From Vanessa cardui (taxonomy: Eukaryota > Arthropoda > Insecta > Lepidoptera > Nymphalidae), in contig NC_061135.1 in assembly GCF_905220365.1 (NCBI RefSeq), positions 12,801,501-12,865,500 on the forward strand: 64,000 nucleotides of DNA, in the 5' to 3' direction. The stretch's first letter is position 1. Every line of letters starts with the position of its first letter. Shown one piece after another: positions 44,500 to 55,929 of the stretch. Position numbers and translations under genes: made by a program. The notes under the pieces were generated by a model. It was not told the DNA's origin. It worked only from the letters and a program-made list of their open reading frames with translations, and did no database searches.

Positions 44500-45017
44500 C
44501 GAGACTACTCAAAGAAGAATGGAAAGGAGCTGTCTAGGTATCAGTCTAAGAGACAAAGTGAAAAATATAGTAATCCGAAAAAGAACAAAAGTAACTGATG
44601 CTCTAATTTTTGCCTTGCAAAGTAAATGGAAGTGGGCGGGTCATGTCGCCAGGTACAGGGACAACAGATGGACCTTTAGAATGCTAAATTGGTTGGGTCC
44701 AAAAAGTACAAGAGCAAGAGGCCGGCCATATTCAAGATGGGCAGATGAGCTAATAGCAGCGGCTGGCCAGGAATGGATGGTTGCTGCCAGGGATAGAAAA
44801 AGATGGAATTCCTTGGAGGAGGCTTTTACCCGTAGCCCCCTACGGGTAAAAGCCTCCACACAACAATACAATAGCACGCGAAATGCTCAATAATTAAATT
44901 AGATTGTTATATTTTTTTATATTTAGTTAACTTGCATGTTACGTATTTTGTTGATTTTTTTTAATTATAATTTTTGTGTGGAAATAAATAAACCTGTAAT
45001 AATAATAATAATAATAA
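44500..45017 (+). pseudogene. RTE-type LINE, 5'-truncated 3' end
   Basis: The frame 44519-44893 (124 codons) reads RRMERSCLGISLRDKVKN, KWKWAGHVARYRDNRW, and RARGRPYSRWADEL, the signature C-terminal region of insect RTE-like endonuclease/reverse transcriptases. The rest of the protein is absent. It ends in a (TAA)n tail at 44998-45017. The last codons run into a perfect palindrome at 44818-44857 that appears to have displaced the normal C-terminus. Confidence 0.82.
44818..44857. repeat. Perfect 18-bp palindrome with 4-base loop
   Basis: Arms 44818-44835 and 44840-44857 (GGAGGCTTTTACCCGTAG and its reverse complement) flank CCCC. It lies in the RTE fragment, and the minus strand reads the same EAFTR codons. 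Confidence 0.9.
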
Positions 45018-45324
45018 TTTAGAAATATCTTTTCAGCGATACCTATAAAAGAAATACTAAAAATTGAGAAATTTCTACAAAATAGCTAGAAATGAAATTA
45101 CTTATTTAATTTAAAGATGACATCAATTTTCATTCTAAATGTTCGTGCTAAATAGATCTGCAAGAATGTGTGTATGGGTATGTATGGTATTGAAATTACT
45201 AAGTATTTTTATACAACATCTAATATACAAAAAAAAGTTACAAATGTTAAAAAAACAACTCAAGTAAAAAGACTCGCTTTCGTTTTTTTTCAATTTGTTA
45301 GTGATAAGTTATAAAGATTTTTTT

Positions 45325-45530
45325 GGTGCTTTTTGTGCAAGTCTGGTTGGGTAACACTCATCAGATATTCTACCGCCTAACAGTAACATTTATTGTTGTT
45401 ATCTTCTGTATAATTTCAGGTACAGAGGACATGACACTTTTATTTCTAAGGTTGTTGGCGCATTGGCCATATAGCATCAATGACTTTGGGTGGTGGTGAT
45501 TACTTACTATCGTAACATGGCCCAATTACG
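45325..45530 (+). repeat. Family B repeat, degenerate
   Basis: TTTTGTGCAAGTCTGGTTGG, ATCAGATATTCTACCGCC, GGTACAGAGGACATGACAC and GGTGGTGGTGATTACTTAC appear in order. Other sequence between 45018 and 46214 was not recognised. Confidence 0.6.
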
Positions 45531-46214
45531 CTTCCACTTAGCTGTATCATAAATATATACAGATTATTATTCAATATTTATTTGATTAAATCGTGTAAAG
45601 AAAATTGACACTGTTTAGAAATTGAAAATGAAGCAATTGTTTTCACCATATAACAAAAGATAGTTTAAAAACTCGCTGCATCTATCTGGGTCAAGATGAA
45701 GTCTATATTAAACGTCTGCCTAAAGTACAATAAAAGCAGTTAACGACTCTCCCAGAACGCTTTAGCTATTTACTGCTGTACTTATAACTAATATTATTTT
45801 CTTCGGTTTTTATATCAATAAATTCCTACTTTTTTATTTTTATTGATTTTGGTCTGACCAGAAATCATTAAATGAGTTGCTATCTACTAGCATGCTCTTT
45901 GTCTCATATAGCACACTCGATAGCACAAACGTGTTTGTTAACTTAAATTAATCTGTAGGAATTTTTTGGTTGTTAAGATAACAAGGAATAGACTCAAGAA
46001 ATTTGCTACCCGTTACAGGAATAAAAATGTTGTATCAAAGTTCACTGAACTTACAAATTTCTTTTTTTCGTTTCATAATGTTTCTTAATCAGTATCGTTG
46101 ATATAGCTTAGACAAAATATAGGCTACAACGAAATTTGTTGATTGACAACTTATTACTTATAATCATAAAAATCACCTATGATTTTTCGGTCGGATTCCT
46201 TTAAAAACGCTTTA

Positions 46215-46440
46215 CCGATCTCAGTGGATATTTCATTTTAATGGATGATTACGAATTTAACCCCAGACTAGCACAACTGAATTTTCATGAGCTTAATTTG
46301 TGTTTATAATTCATCTCATTCTCGGCGTTCAAAGAAAATATTGTGATATTTACGCATGTGTATTCACCAATACGTACTGGAGCTGCGTCATGGATTAAGC
46401 CTCAAAAATCTTCTCAAAGGCAGAGAAGTCCTTTTCAAAA
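46215..46440 (+). mobile_element. SINE-1, degenerate copy
   Basis: GAGCTTAATTTGTGTTTATA and TTCATCTCATTCTCGGCG, then CATGTGTATTCACCAATAC and CTTCTCAAAGGCAGAGAAG, follow the SINE-1 order. The head is decayed. Confidence 0.6.
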
Positions 46441-46864
46441 TGTGATACGATAATAAGGAAACACCCAGATTTGAGGAAAACCAAAAAGAATCTCAGGTAT
46501 TCATTACCAGTTAGCACAAAATACCATAAAAAGGCACTGATTAGATTATAAATTGTATCATTGAAAATATACTCGCCAAGTCGACTGAACGGGAAGAAAT
46601 CTCATCCTTTATAGAACCTTTCAATAGTTGGAGTAATATAGTTGAAGTCAAAGCGTATTGTACGTATCTTTCATGTTAAAGTACCAATTTTCCCAAGCAT
46701 GAATGGTATGACCATTTAGGACCAAATTTATCGAAGTAAAAATTTACCTTTAGAATTATTCGTCGCCTTTCATCAGCTTTAAAGCCTTTAGTATTCTGAT
46801 TCCCAACATACATTATACCGTCTTAATTGAAATCGTTCAGCTATGTAAATTCATGTTCTCTTGG

Positions 46865-47130
46865 TTTTATGAAAGTACTAGCGACTCTGCTGGTAAGCTA
46901 ATACAAGATGTTCTACAAAATTTGTTTATTTACGACGTCACAATAAAAACTTTAAAATTATCAGTATTTCTTTGCTATATTGTCCATGTATTTTATACAA
47001 AAATCTTCCTCTCGAATCACTCTATCTATTAAAAAAACCACATCAAAATTCATTTCGTAGTTTTAAAGATTTAAGCATATATAAATATACAGGGACAGCA
47101 ATAGCGACATTTTTTTATTCTATGCAGTGA
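46865..47130 (+). repeat. Family E repeat
   Basis: ATTTGTTTATTTACGACGTC, TATTGTCCATGTATTTTATA, CGAATCACTCTATCTATTA and a final TTCTATGCAGTGAAG match family E. The interval 46441-46864 shows nothing recognisable. Confidence 0.6.
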
Positions 47131-47484
47131 AGAGGCCAGGAACATGTGAATTACAATTGAGAGTCGTAGATTTAGTTCGGGGAATCACTTCACGTTACTT
47201 CACGAGAATGTGCGCCTCTTGAGCGACTAGAAACGTTATCCAGTCTTGTTAAAATATCTTAAATCAATACCATTCAACGGTGATTCGATATTATTTTTTT
47301 AGCCCTAATTTCAATACAAATAAACCCCATTCTTTATTTATCAAGTAAAGAATATTTACTTAATGTACTTAATTTACCATTATTTGCTCCCACAAATGTA
47401 CTAAAGTGCTATTAGGTAGATTGCCAGAATAGTTAAGTGATTTTTATTGTGAATTTTTAGGGGTAATTGTAGCAATTTTATGTA

Positions 47485-47545
47485 AAGTAGTAAAGTAAAG
47501 TAACAGCCTCTACATTTCCCACTGGTGAGATAAGGCCTCCTCTTC
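47485..47545 (-). mobile_element. SINE-1 3' end fragment
   Basis: AAAGTAACAGCCTCTACATT and CCCACTGGTGAGATAAGGCC are the reverse complement of the SINE-1 3' end. It stops where a SINE-2 tail begins. Confidence 0.65.
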
Positions 47546-47549
47546 CATT

Positions 47550-47722
47550 AATAAATAAATAAATATGAGACAATATCACATACATTACTCTGATCCCAAT
47601 GTAAGTAGCTGAAGCACTCGTGTTATGGAAATCAGAAGTAACGACGGTACCACAAACACCCAGACCCAAGACAACATAGAAAACTAATGGTAATCTACAT
47701 CGACTCGGCCGGGAATCGAACT
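47550..47722 (-). mobile_element. SINE-2 copy, head-truncated
   Basis: From the (AAAT)n tail (47550-47564) through CATACATTACTCTGATCCC and CAGACCCAAGACAACATAG to GACTCGGCCGGGAATCGAAC. It stops at the B box, so the tRNA 5' half is missing. Confidence 0.72.
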
Positions 47723-48031
47723 ACTACTATATCTAACTCTGGCTCAACAATGGTCAACAGAACGTTAAAAGGTATAAATTTTATGGAGACTGTAAGTCTC
47801 CTGATTGGCAAAATTCTCCAATTGGAAGAGACTTTTGTCACGATGTCTTTTTCCGCTGTTCATTTGCAACTGATTCCGAGCAACTATTGACATTTTTATC
47901 CAAAAACCCAATCTTAATGTATAAAAATTTAATGTTTTTTTTACATGTAATTAGAATACCTAAATTGGTTTCAAACCTAATTTGTATGTCAAATTTAGAT
48001 CATAAGTTAATACGGCTTATAAAGTCAAATT

Positions 48032-48250
48032 AGACGACCTCCGTACTCGTGTGCTATGTACACCGGTTTTCATGGGTATGTCACTCCGAGGTCCCGGGTT
48101 TCCCGGTCGAGTCGATATAATTTATCATTAGTTTTCTATGTTGTCTTGGGTATGGGTGCTTGGGGTACCATCGTTACTTCTGATTGTTCTTTAGCTACTT
48201 ACTTTGAGATCAGAGTAATCTATGTGATATTGTCACATATTTATATTTAA
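48032..48250 (+). mobile_element. SINE-2 (tRNA-derived) copy
   Basis: The head GACGACCTCCGTACTCGTGT and TGTACACCGGTTTTCATGGG is followed by a damaged B box (GGGTTTCCC instead of GGGTTCGATTCCC), body and a TATTTATATTT end. It faces the opposite way to 47550-47722. Confidence 0.72.
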
Positions 48251-48503
48251 TAGTATTAATACAGATAATGATCGAACTGCCAAGGTCAACATTTTATAGT
48301 TACAGCTATTACCCGTTATGCGATTGCCCGTTTCACGACGAATTTATTTGTTACATATAATTTAAAAACAGCAATGTCTTCTAAAGAATTCATTCGATCG
48401 TTGTAGTGTAAAAGATTTAGCCTTCCTTATCTACTTTTATCTGTATTAATAGCCCAATGTAATTTTATCTGAATGAGAATATTAACAATGAATTCGAATT
48501 CGA

Positions 48504-48958
48504 GTCGAGATGGCCCAGTGGTTAGAACGCGTGCATCTTAACCGATGATTGCGGGTTCAAACCCAGGCAAACACCACTATATATGTGCTTAATTTATGTT
48601 TATAATTCATCTCGTGCTCCTGGATGTGTCTAATTTCATCGAAATTCTGCCACATGTGTATTCCACCAACCCGCATTGGAACAGCGTGGTGGAATATGTT
48701 CCAAGCCCTCTCCTAAATGGAAGAGGCAAGCACCGCTGTTTAATGTGCTTAATTTGTCTTTATAATTCATCTCGTGCTCAGCGACGAAGGAAAACATCGT
48801 GAAGAAACCGGCATGTGACAAATTTCATAGAAATTCTGCCACATTTGCATTCCACCAACCCGCATTTGAACAGCGTGGTGGAATTTGTTCCAAACCTTCT
48901 CCTCAAAGGGAGAGGAGGCCTTTAGCCCAGCAGTGGAAATTTACAGCCTGTTGTTGTT
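48504..48958 (+). mobile_element. Dimeric SINE-1 flanked by one target duplication
   Basis: The first unit starts GTCGAGATGGCCCAGTGG with B box GGGTTCAAACCC and runs to AAATGGAAGAGG. A second, headless unit then starts at CAAGCACCGCTG (about 48727) and runs to the 3' end and a (TTG)n tail. One 8-bp duplication GAATTCGA is at 48496-48503 and 48959-48966. The junction has AGGC microhomology (48724-48727). The first unit also lacks about 30 bp after TCGTGCTC. Confidence 0.82.
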
Positions 48959-49334
48959 GAATTCGAAAACATTGCATCTCTAATAACCTTAATTTTTTGT
49001 TTTAATAATATGTTATAAATATAAAATTAACATTAGGAGTACCTTAAAAGGGATGATATGCCTTCCCTAAAGGATTTATACAGATGTACATTTTTTAAGT
49101 ACATTGTTTCGGGGTTTACTAAAGGTTAAGCCAGTTTTAGCCATGTAATCGTGCGGACACAGATTTTTGTTTTACAAAACACCGACACAATATAACCATT
49201 ATGTACAAATTTTCTTTGTGTAATAAAAATGCCCATTTAGGGAACGGTAACAAAATTCGTTGAAACGTAGAAGAACAAAGAAGAGGTACAGATAGAATTA
49301 AAAAATATACTATTTATAGATATACATTTCAAGC

Positions 49335-49560
49335 CGCTAAGCAACAGTACACAGTATTGTTGTGTTCCGGTTTGAAAGGTGAATGAGCCAGCCAACTACA
49401 GGCACAAGGGACATAGCATCTTAGTTCCCAAGGTTGGTGGCACATAGACGATGTAAGGAATAGTTAGTATTTCATACAGCGTCATTGTCTATGGGTGATG
49501 GTGACCACTTACCATCAGGTGGCCAATATACTCGTCCGCTAACCTAATCCATAAAAAAAG
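49335..49560 (+). repeat. Family B repeat
   Basis: TATTGTTGTGTTCCGGTTTG, GGCACAAGGGACATAGCATC, TTCCCAAGGTTGGTGGCAC, and ACCACTTACCATCAGGTGG. The interval 48970-49334 and 49561-50200 shows nothing else recognisable. Confidence 0.72.
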
Positions 49561-50129
49561 CAATCTTAGTTTCGTTCAAATAAAACAAAAGTAATTTCAA
49601 TCCAATTATTCAAATATTAAAACATCACACAAGGGATTCATTTATTTCCTGAACAAAACAGCTATCGTAAAACGAATTTATTAAGAATCATCAAACAGAG
49701 ATTTGAAACTTTAAAAGCAAGCCTTTTGGCGCTCAGAGAAATGAATAATCCCTTCCAATTTGACTCCTTTCTTTGTCCGAACAATAGACTCCGTCAAGAA
49801 TAACGATGGTTTAAAACAAAACAGGCCATTTGCCCGCTCTGACAGGATTGCTTCACGATTTATTTTAACTTCACGTTGAATTAATAAATTGATTGTGAAT
49901 AAATCTTACGAGATGGGAAATGAGACCTTTAAAATATTATTTTTATGTTATCAGTACATTGAAATATTCCTATTAAGTACATGTCATATATATGAAGTAT
50001 ATAATGAAATGAAAAAACGAGGTGGATTGGTTGTAATTAATTTGCTTTCGCTGTATATTACATATTAAGAACAGATAAAAAAAATCGTTCGAATAATGAA
50101 ATAACAATAGCAATTATTTTATTAAAAAT

Positions 50130-50430
50130 CTCATGAAATTTACAGGCTATTGTTGTTGTTAACATAAGAATCAATAACATTAAATGCTTAAATATATATA
50201 AATATGAACTAAAACTAATTACTGTGTAAATCTTGACCGCGGGGAATGGTGGCAAGAATGCTAGCAGCATTTTCCTGTTGAATCGCAATACCGATCCTCT
50301 GGGCAAAAAACGAACCAGCCCTCCTGTCACCAGTGGAGGCAATGAGGCGAGGTGTTATACTTTTGATGAAGCTTTTTGCACAACTACTCCAAAAGCCAGG
50401 CGTTTCGACAGCAAATGGAACAAAAAAGAA
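50130..50430 (-). pseudogene. LINE C-terminal coding fragment and 3' UTR, minus strand
   Basis: Reading from about 50430 down to 50219, one frame gives FFVPFAVETPGFW, then KSFIKSITPRLIASTGDRRA, then GSFFAQRIGIAIQ and NAASIL, ending QDLHSN and stop. I recall GDRRAGS..AQRI..AIQRGNAAS as a conserved C-terminus of an invertebrate LINE group, but cannot name the family. A decayed relative is at 29768-29990 (+). Confidence 0.65.
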
Positions 50431-51429
50431 ATTAGTTGTTGTTTAATACAATATAATATATATTAATAGAGTTATTCTACAACAAAAACAGAACTTATCA
50501 CGTGTCGGAAAGTGATATGCAAAATTGAATATGATAATTGTAGTATATAAAGGACACAAGTGTTAATATTGCGTAGCACGTCAGCTTTCAATATTTCACG
50601 TGATAGTATACGACGTATACGACGAGTCCTCATAGAATGAAGCCAATTTTTATTACAATACGTCCAGCCGTTCCTTGTTTATTATGAACTAGTTGATTGA
50701 CACAGTTTCGCTTTCAGTTGAAACAGGCTGAAATATAGTTTTTAAAGAAATAATATACGAGTATAGCCTATATTTATTATTAGTAAAGTAGCTTTCTAAA
50801 AGATAGATAAAGACGTAGGTAGTTAAAGATTTTACCGATGAGAATGAGAAAAAAGATTTGGTCGTTTTCGAGTCACTTTTTGTTCACATTTATAATTCAA
50901 GTTAAAATTAGTATAAATTTTATTTATTATGAGATCTTCAAAAAAGTTTGTATGAATTTTTTAAACGATTCAATCAATATGCAAATGGGACAATTGTCCA
51001 GAGTCAAAAACCATGTCAAAAACATAGGTTGACAAATAAGCAGAAAATTATATTGACTGTTTTTCTTGGTTTATTTTTATATATTTTCACTTCTTAAACT
51101 AACACGACGAGAGATTATACTCTGTTTAATGTTAGGATACTTTTTTAACCAGAATGAATGGGCTATAAAGACGCAGACTCGTTATATTAAAATTTCACTT
51201 AAATTCTTGACATAGATTTACTTGTAGACTAAAATAGAATTGACTGAATTTAATCTGGAATTCTCGCGAAATTCTCAGAATTTACGACCTTATCAGTCAT
51301 TACTTAAACTTATAAGAATTGCTGGTTTCTCTGATTAGAAGTCGTTTCGTGTATCAAACCATTCTCATAATTAATTCTTCGAACTTTTGTTCGTTATATA
51401 ATGAAGACGTAAGTATTTGTTGATTAGGT
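50431..51429. other. Intergenic sequence, nothing recognised
   Basis: AT-rich sequence without a recognised gene, RNA or repeat. A short tandem GTATACGAC motif lies near 50607-50625. Confidence 0.45.
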
Positions 51430-52140
51430 TTTATGTAAATTCATCTGGGTAGTTACTTACTCCATTATCAAACAGAAATATTAGGTTTTTTTTTGTATTT
51501 GTGTGACGTTTTGCTGTTAACGGCATTACAGCGTCTCCATGCGAATGGACGAGCACAAGACTCAGCCTTGAAGTTTGGTCCCTTTCGGGTTTCCGAGTGT
51601 CGTTCGTCCTGAGCGTATTTCCCATGAGATCGCAGTCAGTGTGGGTGGAAAGCGCTTCTGCTTGTAGCACTGATTGATTGATGGACGTCACTACCGCCCT
51701 CGTGACGTCACTTGTCTAGGACCTTATGGCCGGCTGAAACGTTGAAGTTTGAGGTGTGCAGTATTTTTCCTATGAAGGGGGCGATTGCGATAGTGATGCT
51801 ATCGTCTTTGACATTCAGGAAATGGTTAGACCGCCTGAGTCTCTTCCTGAGTCTCGAAGATTTCTTCTAAATGAGGTATATAAACATGCTCGTGCTATCA
51901 AGGGACTGGTGTGTTGTGTTGGCGCTCTCTAAAAATACACAATAAATGTAATTATTAATATTTAGAGGTGCTTGGAGATCGAATCGATGTCTTTGTGGAG
52001 GTCATCGTATGTACCATGAGGAGTCTTCAGCGATAAGCAGAAATTGGTTATGAATTAGCTATTAGTCTTTTAAATTGGTACGCCTTGATGTAGGCAAAGT
52101 CAGGGCTTGCGTAGGTTATGACGGGAGAAATAAAGGTTTT
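51430..52140. other. Unexplained GC-richer island
   Basis: Base composition is clearly less AT-rich than the flanks (for example ACGTCACTACCGCCCTCGTG). A minus-strand frame of 86 codons (51691-51431) is not recognised. GACGTCAC and GTGACGTC form a short inverted pair at about 51684-51709. This could be a decayed retroelement or an unrecognised exon or promoter region. Confidence 0.35.
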
Positions 52141-52214
52141 CTATAATGGGGTGTTATTTCTAAGGAACATTTCACTTCACGCACGTAACATCACATGTAT
52201 TCTAAGCATTACAA

Positions 52215-52410
52215 ATGTTAGCAATATTAATACTATTGTGTTCTGGTTTCAGTAGATTCAGTGAGCCAGTATTAATAAAGACTCAAAGGACGTAACATCT
52301 TAGTTCCCAAGGTTGACGGCGAATTGAAAAGTAATGGTTTTAATTTTTCTAACTGCGCAAATATTCATGGGTGGTGTTGACCACTCACAGTTAATTTTGC
52401 TCATCTGCTG
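52215..52410 (+). repeat. Family B repeat, degenerate
   Basis: ATTGTGTTCTGGTTTCAGTA, AAGGACGTAACATCTTAGTT and CATGGGTGGTGTTGACCACT follow family B order. Confidence 0.55.
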
Positions 52411-53179
52411 ATCTTTAGAAACAAGTGGTATAAGAACGTTTTATAGGAATAATAAGTATGGAATAACTTTAATAACAACTTGTTGTTGAAAAACGATCAT
52501 TGATGTATAATAATGATTTGTTGAATACATTACAATAGTAATTAAAATCTTTTAGTGGACACCATTTTTTTTTTATTTCAACTTACAAATTGTTTGTAAT
52601 TTGCACAAAAATCTTAAGATTTAATCTGTTTTACTCGAATCATTACTAGAGCGTATCGACAAGGAATTCCAAACAATGGTCGGGAACGTAGAATTTTTGA
52701 GGGTTCCTTTCCCCGGACTTTGACACTGATTAATGGGAGCGGGAGTCGGCGTACCGCAGGATAAGCCTTAAAAAAGTAAAGCCGCCTATCAGATATTACG
52801 ATGTCCTAAATTAGGGAGATCAAAATCGCATTCTGTTTTTAAAAGTGCAAACGCTTTTTAAATTATTGGACGGATGTTATAACGTCAAATCTTGATTCTG
52901 ATATGATTTTTATTAAATAAGTTTTTAATACGTTTTTATTATTGTGTTATCTATACGAATATTATAAGTAAAACTGTCTGTCTGTCTCTCTGTATCTCTC
53001 TTTGTCTGTGTGTCTATCTGTCGGTCTGTCGCTCTTTATCTGCCAAACCAACGAACTGAGTTTGATGAAATTTGCTATGAAGGAAACTTGAATTCCATGG
53101 AAGTGTATAAGCTATTTATTTGCCTAATACAGTCATGATAACCAATCTTCTAAGACGTAAGCTGAAGACTGACTGAAGT
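52411..53179. other. Intergenic, with a CTGT/CTCT-rich simple repeat
   Basis: A pyrimidine-rich microsatellite with TGTCTGTCTCTCTG units lies at about 52975-53045. Nothing else was recognised. Confidence 0.5.
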
Positions 53180-53395
53180 TACTGGCGTTTGACCACCTGT
53201 TGATAAATAGTCATCAGCGCTCATAGACACTAGAGCTGTTAGAAATATTTACTGCTTTTACATCATAACAATGCTCCAGTAACCTTAGGAGCGAAGATGT
53301 TACATCCCTTATTAATGCAGTTACATTGACTCACTCATCCTTCAAATCGGAATAATAAGTATTACTTATAGGCGACAGAACATCTGATGGGTGGG
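53180..53395 (-). repeat. Family B repeat, degenerate
   Basis: TTTGACCACCTGTTGATAAA, TTACATCCCTTATTAATGC and ACATCTGATGGGTGGGG are the reverse complement of family B. A short (TA)n/(GATA)n tract follows at 53447-53471. The interval 53472-54411 shows nothing recognisable. Confidence 0.55.
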
Positions 53396-54411
53396 GTCAT
53401 TGATACTATATGACTTTTTTCCTGATTGTGTCGATATTATCGAAGTATATATATATATATATAGATAGATAAGACTTTATACTAACCTTCCTACTTTAAA
53501 TAGTAGCAATATAGTTTTTGGTATGAAGCTTATTATGCCAATATACTCGAAAAGCAAATAATTGGACTGGGCGCTTGCGAAACGCTGCCAAATGTTTAAA
53601 TGCGAGAATATTAAGTACCAATAATTTATGAAATTAATAAAGAAATTATAATAATTATCAACGTCATACATATCAAAATATATAGATCATTGTTTTTATT
53701 TTCATTTTATTTATAAAAAATAACGATAACTTTAGTAAAATTTAAGTGGCACGCAATCATTATCGAAATAAATAAGGTTTAAAAAATTTCTGCAAATAAA
53801 ACTTATTTTATTTTTACCTTTTCAATTTGGACCAATTGGACGTTGTGTTTAGACCTTTAAATATATCTTAACTTAATATGACAATTGAGCTAACTGTTTG
53901 TAACGCCTTCACGATTTATGCAATTTTGCAAGCAGTGTTTTGGCATTGGCTTATATTTACAGATACTAAATAATTGAACAATAAATTAAGAATTTAGTCC
54001 ATTTTGTTCTTTTCTATGTAAATAAATATATTAAATGTAAATTGGGTTGTGGATAGTCCAATAAAGTGTTATATTTTATAGTATGTATACATAGTTTGTA
54101 GTACTAACAATTATTTTTAATATACCTTATTATTAACCCTTAATGTTTTTGTTATTCTAGGTTAAGGATTAACAAGGAAATTGCTACTACAATGCTAGTA
54201 TTCAAAATTTAATTGAGTTTGTTTCCTCAACCGTACCAATCAGTGTCTTTCGTGTCTTCTTCATCCTAAGTGACATTGGCGAATAATAAATTTATATATT
54301 TTATGCAAAATTGTTCATTAATTTAGTGATAATATAAAAAATTATAAATTTGATTTTATTATTTTATTTTATATATGATCATATGGTGACCAAATAAACG
54401 TGTCAAGCATT

Positions 54412-54625
54412 GCTGAATTTCCATGTGTTTCATTTTTGTTTATAATTCATCTTGTGCTCAGTGGAAAACATAAAAAAACCTGTGTCTAATTTCAACGGAA
54501 TTCGACCACATGTGTATTGTGTATCCACCAATATAAATTAGAGCAGCGTGGTGTCATATGCTCAAAAACTTCTCATCAAAGGAAGAAGAGGCCTTAGCCT
54601 AGCAGCGGTAAATTTTCAGACTGTT
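54412..54625 (+). mobile_element. SINE-1, 5'-truncated and degenerate
   Basis: TTTTTGTTTATAATTCATCT, CACATGTGTATTGTGTATCC, AGAGCAGCGTGGTGTCATAT and AGAAGAGGCCTTAGCCTAGC are in SINE-1 order. The tRNA head is missing. Confidence 0.68.
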
Positions 54626-55084
54626 AATGTTATACACGTCCGACATATTCTGGGATAATTAAAGCTATTAACGTATTGCTGTCGTATTAAATTTATCAGC
54701 AAGTGCTTGAAGTATAAGAGGAACCCTTTCATTTTCTACTTAGAGGAACAAAGGCTATATAACAATGGATGAACGGCCATTGTGCTAACATCTTGTTCTG
54801 AAACCTCAACTGGGCCATTACTGACAAAATTTCGTCTTAAATAAACTGCTGGCTTCTTTATTAAGATTTGATTTGCTATTTTTGTGGCTTCTGTGTTAAT
54901 TAATATATACCATAATGTAGGATTTTCTTTATAATACAGTTTTAATTATAAATTATTGTGATTTGACATTGTTTAAATTGCAAATGAATGTACAAATAAC
55001 CCTCACTTTCAATGTGTCCTTACGACCTTAACGTAAATAATTATTAAAGAAATAAACTTATTATTTATAATATTCAAAAATGAT

Positions 55085-55280
55085 CTTGGTGGAAGGACTA
55101 TGCAAGCCGTTAGGGGACAATAGAAACTAAATACCAATATTTAGTATCGTTGTGTTCCTTTGTGAAGGGCGAGTGAGCCAGTGTAAGTACAACAAGGGAC
55201 ATTATTTCTTAGTTTCCAAGGTTAATGACAAATTGGCCATGTAGCAAATTGTTTGTATTTCTTGCAGTACCAATGTCTAT
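55085..55280 (+). repeat. Family B repeat, degenerate
   Basis: AAGGACTATGCAAGCCG, CGTTGTGTTCCTTTGTGAAG and AACAAGGGACATTATTTCTT follow family B order. A short ACCGACTTCAAAAAAG fragment related to the repeat at 6046 lies at 55395-55445. Confidence 0.55.
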
Positions 55281-55774
55281 TACGGAAAAAAATATCTGAA
55301 GTCAGAATGGTAATCTCAGAATCCTTCGGAAAGCTACCAGGTAAATCTCTTGGTCCACTAATTGCACAGTCTTGTTTGATTATATTATATTTTCAACCGA
55401 CTTCAAAAAAGATGAGGTTATTAGTTCATCTGAATTTTTTTGTCCTAACACTCTTATATATTGATAAAAAATTTTGCAAGTAAGTTGGGCGGTATCTAAA
55501 ATATTCCAGAAAGACATTATATTAAGAATGTAAATAACTGCACGACCAGGGAAAGAGAAAGCGGTCGTTAGGCGAAATCATCTAAAGCTACCGGTATATT
55601 TCTTTGTTGCAGGTGCTCGGAAGATTCGCTTCGTTGCCACAAAACAAAGCGTCGATTAAGCTCTAATAAAACCTTCTTGCTGCTGTATCATCGCTTAGGT
55701 GTAGCGATCAGTTTTGCTACAATCGTCTTTAATAACCTAAGGATATATTTTAATTTGTTTGAGTAAGTATCTAC

Positions 55775-55882
55775 CGCATTGGAACACCGTGGTAGAATAT
55801 GTTCCAAACCTTCTCCTCAAAGGGAGAGGAGTCCTTTAGCCCAGTAGTGGGAATTTACAGGCTGTTGTTGTTGTTGTTGTAT
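55775..55882 (+). mobile_element. SINE-1 3' end, 5'-truncated
   Basis: GCATTGGAACACCGTGGTAG through AAAGGGAGAGGAGTCC to GGAATTTACAGG and a (TTG)n tail. Well preserved, so this is a relatively young truncated insertion. Confidence 0.8.
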
Positions 55883-55929
55883 GGTAACCACTGCCAAAAG
55901 ACAGTTGTATCGTAAGTAAGTATTAAGAA

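Noticed and set aside
44641..44877. Minus-strand frame in the RTE fragment
   Set aside because: It arises from the palindrome and the strand opposite a recognisable RTE coding frame.
51431..51691. 86-codon minus-strand frame as a host gene
   Set aside because: No recognisable domain, splice context or start context. Kept only as part of the unexplained GC-richer island.
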